DNA of 48,148 bases from Pseudomonas sp. M47T1 (GCF_000263855.1 NZ_AJWX01000039.1:1-48148), one strand, 5' to 3'; positions 33,392 through 41,799 are shown, counted from the first letter of the stretch. Notes: a model not told the origin generated them from the letters alone. Numbers and translations: made by a program.

Positions 33392-34046
33392 AGCCCGTGC
33401 CCCTGACAGTCTGGATCACCGGCGACTGGTCGCTGCCCTCGATCTTGCGGCGCAGGCGGCCCAGGTGCACGTCGATGATGTTGGTGCCTGGGTCGAAGTG
33501 GTAGCCCCAGACTTCCTGGAACAGCATGGTGCGGGTTACCAACTGGCCGGCGTTGCGCATCAGGTAGTTGAGGATCTTGAACTCGGTGGGCAACAGCGCA
33601 ATGAGTTCGCTGGCCCGGCTCAGGCGGTGTTCCACCAGGTCCAGGCACAGGTCGCCCACGCGCAGTTGCGGGTGGCTGGCGGTGGCCGGGCGACGCAGCA
33701 GCACCTCCAGGCGGGCCACCATTTCCACCGGGGAAAACGGCTTGGTCAGGTAATCGTCACCGCCCGAGCGCAGGCCGCGTACCCGCTCATCCACGTCGGA
33801 CAGGGCGCTGATCATCAGCACCGGGGTGTGTATGTCCAGGCTGCGCAGGGTGCTGACAATGGTCAGGCCGTCGAAGTCGGGCAGCATGCGGTCCAGGGTG
33901 ATGGCGTCGTAGCCGCCGGCAATGGCGCGGGCCAGGCCCTCGCGGCCGGAGGCGCACCACTCCACGGTAAAGCCGTGCAGGCTCAGTTCGGTCATGATGA
34001 CGTTCGCGGTCACCTCGTCGTCTTCAATGACCAGGGCGCTGCTCAT
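33369..34046 (-). CDS. OmpR-family response regulator
   Basis: A 225-residue response regulator. The receiver domain (1-120) has the acidic pair Asp9/Asp10, phospho-acceptor Asp52 (ITLDRMLPDFDG) and a conserved Lys in YLTKPF. The C-terminal winged-helix domain (about 128-222) contains LLPTEFKILNYLMRNAGQLVTR and VHLGRLRRKIE. AGAGGAG precedes the ATG. It is the first gene of the regulator-kinase operon and is divergent from the amiC-like gene, with TTAA-rich repeats between them. Confidence 0.94.
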   Translation of the reverse strand: MSSALVIEDDEVTANVIMTELSLHGFTVEWCASGREGLARAIAGGYDAITLDRMLPDFDGLTIVSTLRSLDIHTPVLMISALSDVDERVRGLRSGGDDYLTKPFSPVEMVARLEVLLRRPATASHPQLRVGDLCLDLVEHRLSRASELIALLPTEFKILNYLMRNAGQLVTRTMLFQEVWGYHFDPGTNIIDVHLGRLRRKIEGSDQSPVIQTVRGTGYVLATRA

Positions 34047-34117
34047 GGAATGCTCCTCTCGTTATTTTCGTGGCCATTGTAATGACAGGACACTAGGTAG
34101 CCAGCGCGACTTGCTCC

Positions 34118-34147
34118 ATTAAATTTTAATTTAATCGACTTAATTCA
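34118..34147. promoter_or_regulatory. TTAA-rich repeat box upstream of regulator and amidase
   Basis: TTAA at 34119, 34131 and 34140 (also 34126), within CGACTTAATTC. The spacings (9-12 bp) and the shared ACTTAATT core resemble the carboxypeptidase box at 31955-31985. It sits between the divergent response regulator and amidase genes. Confidence 0.45.
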
Positions 34148-34208
34148 GCACCTTGCACGCGCGGCGGTTTAATGGGCAACCCCCCGCTGCATCGAGGTCG
34201 GCACTGTC

Positions 34209-35354
34209 GTGAACCGTCGTACATTTCTCGGCCTGATCAGTGCCGTTTCATTGATGTCTCCCACGGGCCTGCTGGCGGCCCCGCTGCCGGGCGTCAGTCA
34301 TTGCCAGTTCAGCCATCAGGCGGGGCTGACCAGCCTGATGCTGGATGTGACGGGCACCCTGAGTTACCAGGTATTCACCCTGGGCGCGCCCGACCGCGTA
34401 GTGATTGACCTGCACGGGGTGGCCGCGCACCTGCCCCCCGGAGCGCCAAATTTCGCCGGCACGCCGGTGCGGGGTATGCGCAGTGGCCCCACCGCTACCG
34501 GTATGCGCCTGGTGCTGGACATGCACCAGCCGGCCCATGCCCAGGCGCGGCTGGTGCACCTGGCGGGCGGCCGTCAACGGTTGGTGGTGGATTTGCCGGT
34601 GGGCAAGCTGGCACTGGCTCGCCAAGGGCTGAAACAGCCGCCCAAACAGCGCCCGGCGGTCATTGCCATCGACGCCGGCCATGGTGGCAAGGACCCGGGC
34701 GCCGTGGGCCGCAATAAGCATTATGAGAAAACCGTGGTGCTGGGTATCGCCAGCCTGCTGCACCAGCAGTTGGGCCGTGACCCGCGCTTTCACCCGACCA
34801 TGAGCCGTACCAGCGATTTCTTCGTGCCCTTGCACCAGCGCGTGCTGCTGGCTCACCAGCGCCGGGCCGACATGCTGGTGTCTATACACGCCGACGCGGC
34901 GCCTTCGCGCTCGGCCCGCGGGGCGTCGGTGTATGTGCTGTCACCCCACGGCGCGACGTCGGCCATGGCCCGCTACATTGCCGAAAGCGAGAACAGTTCG
35001 GATGCCTACGCGGGGGTGTTCGACAAGGCCCTGAGCAACGACGACCCCATGGTGTCCAAGGTGCTGGTGGACATGTCGATGAACGCCACCATCGCGTCAA
35101 GCCTGGACCTTGGGCGCACGGTGCTGGGGCACTTCAAGCAGGTCACCAACCTTCATCAGCAACGGGTAGAGCAGGCCGGGTTCGCGGTGTTGAAGTCTCC
35201 CGATATCCCATCGATCCTAGTGGAGCATGGTTTCATGAGCAACCCGTACGATTGCGGTCGGCTGATTGACCATCGCCACCAGGTGGAACTGGCCCAGGCA
35301 CTTCACGCCTCGATTGGCGACTACTTCCACAAGTACCCGGTGCACGTGGCCTGA
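34209..35354 (+). CDS. amiC: N-acetylmuramoyl-L-alanine amidase, AmiC type, Tat-exported
   Basis: A zinc amidase that cleaves septal peptidoglycan during cell separation. The 381-residue product starts at a GTG and has a Tat-type signal (NRRTFLGL), as in E. coli AmiC and AmiA. An AMIN domain (about 30-130) targets it to the septum. An Amidase_3 domain follows, with zinc ligands His158 (DAGHGG), Glu173 (HYEKT) and His227 (SIHADA), and catalytic Glu339 (VEHGFMSN). No LysM domain. Divergent from the response regulator gene, so it may be controlled by it. Typical pseudomonad AmiC/AmiB has the motif form ETGFISN; here it is EHGFMSN. Confidence 0.92.
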   Translation: MNRRTFLGLISAVSLMSPTGLLAAPLPGVSHCQFSHQAGLTSLMLDVTGTLSYQVFTLGAPDRVVIDLHGVAAHLPPGAPNFAGTPVRGMRSGPTATGMRLVLDMHQPAHAQARLVHLAGGRQRLVVDLPVGKLALARQGLKQPPKQRPAVIAIDAGHGGKDPGAVGRNKHYEKTVVLGIASLLHQQLGRDPRFHPTMSRTSDFFVPLHQRVLLAHQRRADMLVSIHADAAPSRSARGASVYVLSPHGATSAMARYIAESENSSDAYAGVFDKALSNDDPMVSKVLVDMSMNATIASSLDLGRTVLGHFKQVTNLHQQRVEQAGFAVLKSPDIPSILVEHGFMSNPYDCGRLIDHRHQVELAQALHASIGDYFHKYPVHVA

Positions 35355-35375
35355 ATCATCGGTGCCGCACAGCCC

Positions 35376-35423
35376 CCCGTAGGCAGTGCGCAGCGCCGGT
35401 GACACGGCCGTGGCCGCTACGGG
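35376..35423. terminator. Hairpin between convergent amiC and DUF4337 genes
   Basis: CCCGTAG (35376-35382) pairs with CTACGGG (35417-35423), with GGCCGTGGCC near the tip. It has no T-run and may be REP-derived. Its location fits a shared terminator for the two convergent genes. Confidence 0.45.
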
Positions 35424-35426
35424 AAA

Positions 35427-35993
35427 TCAGATGTGAAACCAGGCCAGCACGCCCAGCACAACGCTCAAGCCCGCTGCGCCCATGGACACCTTTTCCAGCC
35501 ATTCCTTGCGCGTCAGCAGGGTCATGGCCGCCAGCGAGATGGCGATCTGGATGGCCATCATCGCCTGCGCCCAGCGGTGATGCTGGTGCAGGATGGTCTC
35601 GGACTTCACCTCCCATTCGGCCGATTCTTTTTCCAGCGCCTCGGCCTTCTGCCGGGCTTCTTCCTTCTGCGCCTTGTAGCGTTCAACGTCGGCCTGGTAA
35701 TGGGCCACGTCCATGCCGGGGATGTGGCTGGCCAAGTCTGCCAGGTTCTGCCGACTGGATTTGGCCTGGTAGTAGTTCCACTGGTTCGAGGCTTCGGTCT
35801 TCTTGATGGCGGCGTTGTTCTTGTTCATCGCCGCCTCGCTTTCGGTGGACCCCGCCTGGTAGCTCAGCAGCGCGCCGATGGTGGCCATCACCGCGGTCAT
35901 GACCGCGATCTTGCTGGCGAAGCTGTCCCCGGTGTGGTGAGCGTGCTCGACGTGGTGTTCGTGAGGGGAGGGAACTTCGAAGGACTCGGACAT
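35427..35993 (-). CDS. DUF4337-family membrane protein
   Basis: A 188-residue inner-membrane protein. The N-terminus has a His-rich stretch (HEHHVEHAHH), then one membrane helix (ASKIAVMTAVMATIGALLSYQ). A coiled-coil follows (about 60-135, QWNYYQAKSSRQN and EARQKAEALEKE), then two C-terminal membrane helices. This is the DUF4337 layout; no function is known. The ATG at 35993 begins the conserved N-terminus; the frame is open to 36092 without a good ribosome site. It follows the Kef-type antiporter gene on the same strand and may be co-transcribed. Confidence 0.85.
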   Translation of the reverse strand: MSESFEVPSPHEHHVEHAHHTGDSFASKIAVMTAVMATIGALLSYQAGSTESEAAMNKNNAAIKKTEASNQWNYYQAKSSRQNLADLASHIPGMDVAHYQADVERYKAQKEEARQKAEALEKESAEWEVKSETILHQHHRWAQAMMAIQIAISLAAMTLLTRKEWLEKVSMGAAGLSVVLGVLAWFHI

Positions 35994-36111
35994 GGTGTTT
36001 CTGGTGCCTTGGGGGAGTTGGATGCGCGCGCGAATATAGGTCAAAACCCCGGGGCCGCCTAGCGGGCACCGGGGCTGGATGCAATCTTTCATTTAGGCCC
36101 TGCGGCCACGG

Positions 36112-37926
36112 TCACGGCAAGTGCGCGCGGTCCTGCTCGCCCGTGTCCGATTCGAACAGCGTGGCCAGTTCGCCACGGGCTTCCTGGGCGGTCTGCATGA
36201 CTTTGGCAGCGTCGTCGCGCACCAGGTACTGAGCCGCCAGCACCTGTTGGTCGTGCTGCTTGAAGCGCTGGATGCGCCAGTTGGCCTGGTCCTCGGTCAG
36301 GCCCAGGCCCACCAGGGTGCGGCGGCTCATTTCCAGGCTCGAATAGTAGGTTTCGCGGATGGCCACGGCGCCGGCATCCACCAGCCGGTGCACGTGCTGG
36401 CGGTTGCGCGCGCGGGCGATGATCTTGATGTGCGGGTACAGGCGGTGCACCAACTCGGCGGTCTTGATATTGGTTTCCGGGTCATCGGTGGCAATGATGA
36501 AGTACTCGGCGTCACCCACCTTGGCTGCGCTGAGAATCTCCGGGCGCAGCGGGTCACCGTAGAACACCGGGACGTTGCCGAAGCTGCGGGTCAGTTCGAT
36601 GGTGTCCACCGACGTGTCCAGGGCCACGAACGAGACGTTCTGCGCACGCAGGATACGCGAGACAATCTGGCCCATGCGGCCCATGCCGGCGATGACCACC
36701 CGGGGGGCGTCGGTTTCGATGGTCTTCAAGTGCTCGGGCACCGGCACTGCCGGCTTGGGCCGCGACTTGATCCAGCGGGCACAGGCCAACAGCAGCAATG
36801 GCGTGACCGCCATCGACAAGGTAATGGTCAGCAGCAGGGTATCGAACAGGTGCTGGTCGAACAGGCCCTGGTCCTTGCCGATCTTGAACACCACGAAGGC
36901 GAACTCTCCGCCGGCCGCCAGTATTACCCCCAGGCGCACCGCGCTGAGGGTGCTCAGGCCACCGGCGAAGCGGCCGATCAACAGCAGCAGCGGCAGCTTG
37001 ATGGCGATCAGCAACAGCATCAGCCCCAGCACCGTGGCCGGTGATTCCAGCAGCAATTGCAGGTTGGCGCCCATGCCCACGCTGATGAAGAACAGCCCCA
37101 GCAGCAGGCCCTTGAACGGTTCGATCTGCGATTCCAGCTCGTGGCGGTATTCCGAGTCGGCCAGCAGCAAACCGGCCAGGAACGCCCCCAGGGCCATGGA
37201 CACACCGGCCAGGTCCATCAGCCACGCGGTGCCGATCACCACCAGCAACGCTGTGGCGGTGGACACTTCTGGCAAGCCGGTGCGCGCCACAATGCGGAAC
37301 AGCGGCCGCAACAGGTAGCGGCCGCCCACCACCACAATGGCGATGCTGCCCAGTACCCGCAAGCCGTGGTTCAGGGGGTCACCGGCCGTGGCGTCATGGC
37401 TGCCGGCGGCCAGCAGGGGTACCAGGGCAATCAGCGGAATCGCGGCAATGTCCTGGAACAGCAGGATGGCAAACGCCAGGCGCCCGTGGGGGCTGTTCAA
37501 CTGCTTGCTTTCCGCCAGGCTTTGCAAGCCAAACGCAGTGGACGACAGCGCCAGGCCCAAGCCCAGCACCACCGCCGCTGCCAACGGCTGATCAAAGCCC
37601 ACCACCGCCACGCCGCCGATCACTGCCCCGGTCAACAGCACCTGGGCCAGGCCCACGCCAAATACCGACTTGCGCATCACCCACAACCGCCGCGGCGACA
37701 GTTCCAGGCCGATGATGAACAGCAGCAGCACCACACCCAGTTCCGAGACATGCGACACGCTTTGCGGGTTGCCGATCAGGCCCAGCACCTGCGGGCCGAT
37801 GATTACCCCGGCAAACAGATAACCCAGTACCGCGCCCAGTTGCAGGCGCTTGGCCAGGGGCACCGTGATGACGGCGGCGAGCAAAAAGACCACGGCGACT
37901 TGAAGCGGGCTCCCTTCGTGGGGCAT
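36112..37926 (-). CDS. Kef-type monovalent cation:proton antiporter with RCK domain
   Basis: A potassium/proton antiporter of the CPA2 family, 604 residues. About 12 membrane helices cover residues 5-385 (GVVLLLFIIGLELSPRRLW, LLFQDIAAIPLIAL with the transport Asp, GAFLAGLLLADSEYRHELE). The cytoplasmic RCK/TrkA-N domain starts near 410 with the NAD-binding VVIAGMGRMGQIVSRIL and FYGDPLRPE. A DHQQ-type tail completes it. KefB/KefC are gated by glutathione in E. coli; no KefF/KefG partner is adjacent here, so the exact gating is unknown. Confidence 0.92.
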   Translation of the reverse strand: MPHEGSPLQVAVVFLLAAVITVPLAKRLQLGAVLGYLFAGVIIGPQVLGLIGNPQSVSHVSELGVVLLLFIIGLELSPRRLWVMRKSVFGVGLAQVLLTGAVIGGVAVVGFDQPLAAAVVLGLGLALSSTAFGLQSLAESKQLNSPHGRLAFAILLFQDIAAIPLIALVPLLAAGSHDATAGDPLNHGLRVLGSIAIVVVGGRYLLRPLFRIVARTGLPEVSTATALLVVIGTAWLMDLAGVSMALGAFLAGLLLADSEYRHELESQIEPFKGLLLGLFFISVGMGANLQLLLESPATVLGLMLLLIAIKLPLLLLIGRFAGGLSTLSAVRLGVILAAGGEFAFVVFKIGKDQGLFDQHLFDTLLLTITLSMAVTPLLLLACARWIKSRPKPAVPVPEHLKTIETDAPRVVIAGMGRMGQIVSRILRAQNVSFVALDTSVDTIELTRSFGNVPVFYGDPLRPEILSAAKVGDAEYFIIATDDPETNIKTAELVHRLYPHIKIIARARNRQHVHRLVDAGAVAIRETYYSSLEMSRRTLVGLGLTEDQANWRIQRFKQHDQQVLAAQYLVRDDAAKVMQTAQEARGELATLFESDTGEQDRAHLP

Positions 37927-38202
37927 GAGGTACTCCTGGTGTGTGGGGCGAAGGGAGGTAGTTTACGGGTTCTGGATGCACTGGAGATAATCAGTGAGGC
38001 AAAGGTGCAGCGCAGTCAGCGGCAGCGACAGCACCGCCAGCACCGCCGGGGCGAAGGCAGGGGCAGTAATGGCAAAAAAACGTCAACGTTGCGGGCGTTT
38101 GCGTGAAATGTATCGCCTTTGTTTCCAAACAGTCCGAGCAAACCGGATGATCGTCGGTCACAACTGGCAGGACGGTGTTGTCGTCCGCAACCTGGAGAAC
38201 TG

Positions 38203-38415
38203 ATGATGCAAAAGTACCTTGCCAAGTTGACGCTGGTGGCCGTGTTGATGTCGAGTCTGGGCGGATGCTGGATCTTCGATCCGCATCACGGCGGCGGTGG
38301 AGGTGGCCACGGCGGTGGTGATGGCGGCGGCATGAGCGGCCCGGGCGGTGGTGGCCCTGGTGGCGGTGGCGGCCCAGGTGGCAATGGCGGTGGTGGCGGC
38401 GGCGGTTCGCGCTGA
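38203..38415 (+). CDS. Glycine-rich small lipoprotein
   Basis: A 70-residue protein beginning with a lipoprotein signal: a hydrophobic helix ending SSLGGC (lipid Cys22). The mature part is WIFDPHH followed by more than 40 residues that are mostly glycine with a few Pro, Asp, Ser, Asn and His. The ATG pair at 38203/38206 has GGAG upstream. No family is recognisable from a low-complexity tail, but the clear ribosome site and lipobox support a real gene. It may be an envelope stress or structural lipoprotein; this is not established. Confidence 0.7.
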   Translation: MMQKYLAKLTLVAVLMSSLGGCWIFDPHHGGGGGGHGGGDGGGMSGPGGGGPGGGGGPGGNGGGGGGGSR

Positions 38416-38434
38416 TCCGGGGCTTTTCGCCAGG

Positions 38435-38462
38435 CAAAAGAAAGCCCGCAAGGAGGCGGGCT
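38435..38462 (-). terminator. Rho-independent terminator for the GlcG-like gene
   Basis: AGCCCGC (38443-38449) pairs with GCGGGCT (38456-38462). On the minus strand the stem is followed by TTTCTTTT, so it terminates minus-strand transcripts, namely the GlcG/HbpS-like gene. Confidence 0.75.
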
Positions 38463-38526
38463 AAATGAATCATCACAAAGGAGTAGGTGTACTTTGCACC
38501 TTGGTTTGTGAAGGCGATGTGAAAAG

Positions 38527-38561
38527 CCGGCCAGGTGAAAATTCTTTCATCGCCTGGCCGG
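38527..38561. terminator. Bidirectional hairpin CCGGCCAGG / CCTGGCCGG
   Basis: A 9-bp perfect stem with a 17-nt loop, flanked by AAAAG before and TTTT after, so both strands carry a short U-run. It sits between the convergent Gly-rich lipoprotein and GlcG-like genes. Confidence 0.7.
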
Positions 38562-38610
38562 TTTTCCTGGCGCAGGACGGGTGTAGCCGCTGCCGATTTT
38601 CCGAGGATGA

Positions 38611-39135
38611 TTACTCGAACTGGCCCTGGAATTTCTTCACCGCCGCCAGCGCGCACCCTTCGTCCTTGTCGCCCCCGGGCGCACCGGATACCCCCAGCCC
38701 GCCCAGCACCTGCCGGTCTGCCTTGCGCAGGGTCACGCCGCCGGGGATGAACAGTACCTGGGGGACTGTATTCAGCGCGCCGTTGGCCGGGCCGTCGAGT
38801 TTGGCGGCCAGCAGTTCGCTGATGGTGTCCTTGTCGAAGGCCTGGCCGTAGGAGAACGCCGTATAGGCCTTGCGATACGACACTGACAGCGACTGCAACG
38901 GTACCGTGTCGCCCTTGATCACCGCCTGGGCATGGCCCGAAGGGTCGACCACCGTTGCGGTCACCGACCAGCCCTTGGCGGCGCAGGTCTGCACGGCCTC
39001 GGCGGCCAGTTGCTGGGCCACTTGCCAGGGCAGCTTCTGGCTGCTGATCAGGTGGCTGGGGGCGGCCGTGGCGCCCAGCGCTGCAAGGCTCAGGGCAAGG
39101 GCGGCGCTGGTGCGCCGCAGGGTCATCGCAGACAT
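38611..39135 (-). CDS. GlcG/HbpS-family secreted protein
   Basis: A 174-residue exported protein with a signal peptide ending ATAAPS. The mature region is a full GlcG/HbpS domain: VQTCAAKGWSVTATVVDPSGHAQAVIKGD, YRKAYTAFSYG, PQVLFIPGGVTLR and VLGGLGVSGAPGGDKDEGCA. HbpS from Streptomyces binds haem and GlcG proteins are found in glycolate operons; which applies here is unknown. The ATG has AAGGA upstream. It is divergent from the MRJP-type pair, so it may share their promoter region. Confidence 0.88.
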   Translation of the reverse strand: MSAMTLRRTSAALALSLAALGATAAPSHLISSQKLPWQVAQQLAAEAVQTCAAKGWSVTATVVDPSGHAQAVIKGDTVPLQSLSVSYRKAYTAFSYGQAFDKDTISELLAAKLDGPANGALNTVPQVLFIPGGVTLRKADRQVLGGLGVSGAPGGDKDEGCALAAVKKFQGQFE

Positions 39136-39255
39136 GGCAGTTTCCTTTTTCGAGGGTTATGAAAATCCTTTCATCCCCTGCGCCGGGGTCGGTTCCTATA
39201 CTGGCCCTGCGCAGGGAACCTTGGTCCACACCAGGGTTCAGACGCATTAGCCAGG

Positions 39256-39290
39256 CCCGATGCTGTTGTTCGGGTTTTTTTCAGCATCGG
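39256..39290 (+). promoter_or_regulatory. Alternative hairpins in the MRJP operon leader (possible attenuator)
   Basis: CCCGA (39256-39260) can pair with TCGGG (39270-39274), followed by seven T (39275-39281), a weak terminator. Alternatively CCGATGCTG (39257-39265) pairs with CAGCATCGG (39282-39290), a stable 9-bp stem that uses the same left arm. The two folds exclude each other. It is 37 bp upstream of the GTG start. Confidence 0.4.
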
Positions 39291-39291
39291 C

Positions 39292-39307
39292 CTGAAACCG
39301 GTTTCAG
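39292..39307. promoter_or_regulatory. Perfect palindrome CTGAAACCGGTTTCAG, PtxS-type operator
   Basis: The 14-bp core TGAAACCGGTTTCA is the published recognition palindrome of PtxS, the LacI-family regulator of 2-ketogluconate metabolism in Pseudomonas. Here it is perfect over 16 bp and ends 19 bp before the start codon, where bound protein would block transcription. Confidence 0.75.
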
Positions 39308-39326
39308 TCAAATCCGGAGATGATTT

Positions 39327-40481
39327 GTGAGAACGTCCGCAAGCCTGTTGTTAACCGCTGGCCTGCTGCTGAGCAGCGCCTTGCCGGCCCTGGCCGAAAC
39401 CGAAGACCGCAGCGCCGTTCCGCTCGGTTCCATGGAAGAAGTGGCCGCTTTCGCGGGCCCAGGCCCCTCGGGCATCGTGGTCACGCCGTCCGGGAGGGTG
39501 TTTGTCGGCTTCCCCCGGCACGCCATCAACCACCCGGGCATGACCTTGGGCGAACTGGTCAATGGCAAGCTGGTGCCGTACCCGGATGCGGCCACCAGCC
39601 TGCCGTCCGAACGCACCGACGCCCAGAAGCTGATTTCCGTGCATGGCATGACCACCGACACCCAAGGCCGCCTGTGGCTGATCGACGACGGCAAGCGCGC
39701 CGGCATCGATGGCATCAAGCCGGGCGCCGCGAAAGTGGTGGGCATCGACCCGCAGACCAACAAGGTCTTCGCCTCCTGGGTGCTGAGCGATGCCCTGCGC
39801 CAGGACAGCCACATGAACGACCTGCGCGTGGACCTGACCCACGGCGCCAAGGGCACGGCGTACGTGGCGGACTCCTCGTTCGGCGAAGACCCGGCCATCG
39901 TTGTGGTCGACCTGGCCACCGGGCATCAGCGCCGCGTGCTCAGCAAAGACCCCTCGGTGCTGCCGCAGAAGGACTTTGTCACCCAACTGGACGGTGTGCC
40001 CATGCGTTACCAGGGCAAGGCCAGCGCCTTTCCCCATGGTGGTGTCGACAGCATCACCCTGAGTGCCGACAGCTCACGCCTGTACTACTCGCCGCTCACC
40101 AGCCGCCACCTGTGGAGCATTCCCACCGCAGCGCTGGCCGACTTCGGCAAAAACGACAAACAGCTGGCCGCGCAGGTTCGTGACGAAGGCGAAAAAGTCA
40201 TGACCGACGGCATGGCCACCGATGCCCAGGGCCGCCTGTACCTGACCGATGCCGAGCATCATCAGATCTTGCGCCGCTGGCCCGATGGCCACCTTGACGT
40301 GGTACTGCGCGACCCGCGCCTGGTATGGCCTGACGGTATCTTCGTGGCCGGCAGTCAGGTGTACGTCACCCTGGGCCAGTGGGACCGCCTGGGCGCCCAC
40401 GCCGACACGCGCAAGCCGCCTTACCTGCTGATTCGCACGCCCACCGAGGGCACCCCGGTCTTCGACGCGCAACCGCAATGA
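39327..40481 (+). CDS. MRJP/yellow-family (SMP-30-like) secreted protein, copy 1
   Basis: A 384-residue exported beta-propeller protein of the major royal jelly/yellow family, related in fold to SMP-30 gluconolactonases. The signal peptide ends LPALAE. Family motifs are PSGIVVTPSGRVFVGFPRH, LWLIDDGKR, MNDLRVDLTHGAKGTAYVADSS and GVDSITLSADSSRLYYSPLTSRHLW. A C-terminal LVWPDGIFV, YVTLGQW pattern follows. The start is GTG with GGAG 7 nt upstream. A PtxS-like operator precedes it, pointing to a role in gluconate/2-ketogluconate metabolism, such as a periplasmic lactonase. A homologous gene follows. Confidence 0.87.
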   Translation: MRTSASLLLTAGLLLSSALPALAETEDRSAVPLGSMEEVAAFAGPGPSGIVVTPSGRVFVGFPRHAINHPGMTLGELVNGKLVPYPDAATSLPSERTDAQKLISVHGMTTDTQGRLWLIDDGKRAGIDGIKPGAAKVVGIDPQTNKVFASWVLSDALRQDSHMNDLRVDLTHGAKGTAYVADSSFGEDPAIVVVDLATGHQRRVLSKDPSVLPQKDFVTQLDGVPMRYQGKASAFPHGGVDSITLSADSSRLYYSPLTSRHLWSIPTAALADFGKNDKQLAAQVRDEGEKVMTDGMATDAQGRLYLTDAEHHQILRRWPDGHLDVVLRDPRLVWPDGIFVAGSQVYVTLGQWDRLGAHADTRKPPYLLIRTPTEGTPVFDAQPQ

Positions 40482-40509
40482 AGGCCTTTGACAAGGAGGC
40501 ACCCCTGCA

Positions 40510-41643
40510 ATGTATGCACTGAAAACACTGACCCTCACCCTGGCGGTGTTGTCCGCCGCAGGCACGGCCCAAGCCGCCACTGCCCAGCCCGCCGGCCAGG
40601 ACCAGGGCGAGCTGGTCGCGGCCCTGAACAACACCGAGGCCAGCGGCATTGTCGTGACCCCGGGCGGGCGCACCTTCCTGACCTTGCCGCGGGCGGGCAG
40701 CAACCATGCCTTCCCTTCGCTGGTGGAGCTGGTGAAAGGCAAGCAAGTGGCCTTTCCCGACCTTGCCACCACCACCGACACGGGCAAGCCGCTGGCCGAC
40801 TGGCTGGTTTCGCCACTGGGCCTGACGCTGGCCGGCAATACCTTGTGGGTGCTGGACGAAGGCAAACGCCCGGGCGTCCAGGGTATTGCCGACGGTTCGG
40901 CCAAGCTGGTGGGCATCGACATCAATACCCGCAAGGTCATCAAGACCATCGTCTTCCACAAGCCGTTCATGCGCGACAGCCTGCAACTCAACGACCTGCG
41001 CGTGGACCCCGACCACGGTGCCCAGGGCACGGTGTACATTTCCAACAACGGCTATTCAAGCCCGTCCGACTGCTCGCTGATTGTTGTCGACCTGGCCAGC
41101 GGCAAGATGCGCGAGGTGTTCCACAACCTGCCGCAAACCTCGCCAGCGCCCGGCTTCATGACCTACGTCGAAGGCCAGCCCCACGCCTATAGCCTGGACC
41201 ACCCAACCATGCCCCAGGGCGGGGTGAACGGCATCGAGCTGTCGCCGGACCACAAGAAACTGTATTGGACGATTCCCACTAACCCCAATTACTACAGCAT
41301 CGACACCGCCCAGCTGAGTGATTTCAACCGGGGTGAGGACGCGCTGGTCAAGGATATCCATTTCGAAGGCCAGACAGCCTCCAATGGCGGCATTGCCGTG
41401 GATGACAAGGGCAATCTGTATTTCGGTGATGCCTCGCGCTACTCCATCATCCGTCGCGACAACGCCGGAACGTTCAGCCTGGTGGGCCGTGATTCGCGGC
41501 TGATATGGCCTGACGGGCTGTACTGGCAGGGCGGCTATCTATACGTGACCGTGGGCCAGTGGCAGCGGGTGCCGGGGTTGCACGGCGGTAAGGATCTGCG
41601 CACCGCGCCGTACAACATCCTGCGCTTCAAGACGACAATGTAA
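40510..41643 (+). CDS. MRJP/yellow-family (SMP-30-like) secreted protein, copy 2
   Basis: A 377-residue paralogue of the previous gene, from which it is separated by 28 bp, with AAGGAGG before the ATG. The signal peptide ends TAQAA. Matching motifs include EASGIVVTPGGRTFLTLPR, LWVLDEGKR, LNDLRVDPDHGAQGTVYISNN, GVNGIELSPDHKKLYWTIPTN and LIWPDGLYW, YVTVGQW. The copies share order and motifs but differ widely, so the duplication is old. Both are probably co-transcribed and exported together; the substrate is unknown. Confidence 0.88.
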   Translation: MYALKTLTLTLAVLSAAGTAQAATAQPAGQDQGELVAALNNTEASGIVVTPGGRTFLTLPRAGSNHAFPSLVELVKGKQVAFPDLATTTDTGKPLADWLVSPLGLTLAGNTLWVLDEGKRPGVQGIADGSAKLVGIDINTRKVIKTIVFHKPFMRDSLQLNDLRVDPDHGAQGTVYISNNGYSSPSDCSLIVVDLASGKMREVFHNLPQTSPAPGFMTYVEGQPHAYSLDHPTMPQGGVNGIELSPDHKKLYWTIPTNPNYYSIDTAQLSDFNRGEDALVKDIHFEGQTASNGGIAVDDKGNLYFGDASRYSIIRRDNAGTFSLVGRDSRLIWPDGLYWQGGYLYVTVGQWQRVPGLHGGKDLRTAPYNILRFKTTM

Positions 41644-41736
41644 GGATGGGTACCAACAGCGATACCGACTGGCTACCCGCCAGGCACGCTCTATGCTGGA
41701 CAGTGCGAAAGCGCAGGCGATAAGGTAATCGCCACG

Positions 41737-41762
41737 CCCGGGCCGGTTTACGCCGGCCCGGG
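41737..41762. terminator. Strong GC hairpin after the MRJP pair
   Basis: CCCGGGCCGG pairs perfectly with CCGGCCCGGG across a 6-nt loop (TTTACG). No T-run follows, so it may be a stabilising stem or a factor-assisted terminator. It lies between the MRJP operon and the degenerate GGDEF gene. Confidence 0.65.
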
Positions 41763-41799
41763 TGGTACACGTTCATGCATGTTGTTCAAGGAGTCGGTA

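Noticed and set aside
37994..38203. Small open frame upstream of the Gly-rich lipoprotein
   Set aside because: No ribosome site, no motif, and unusual composition; more likely leader sequence.
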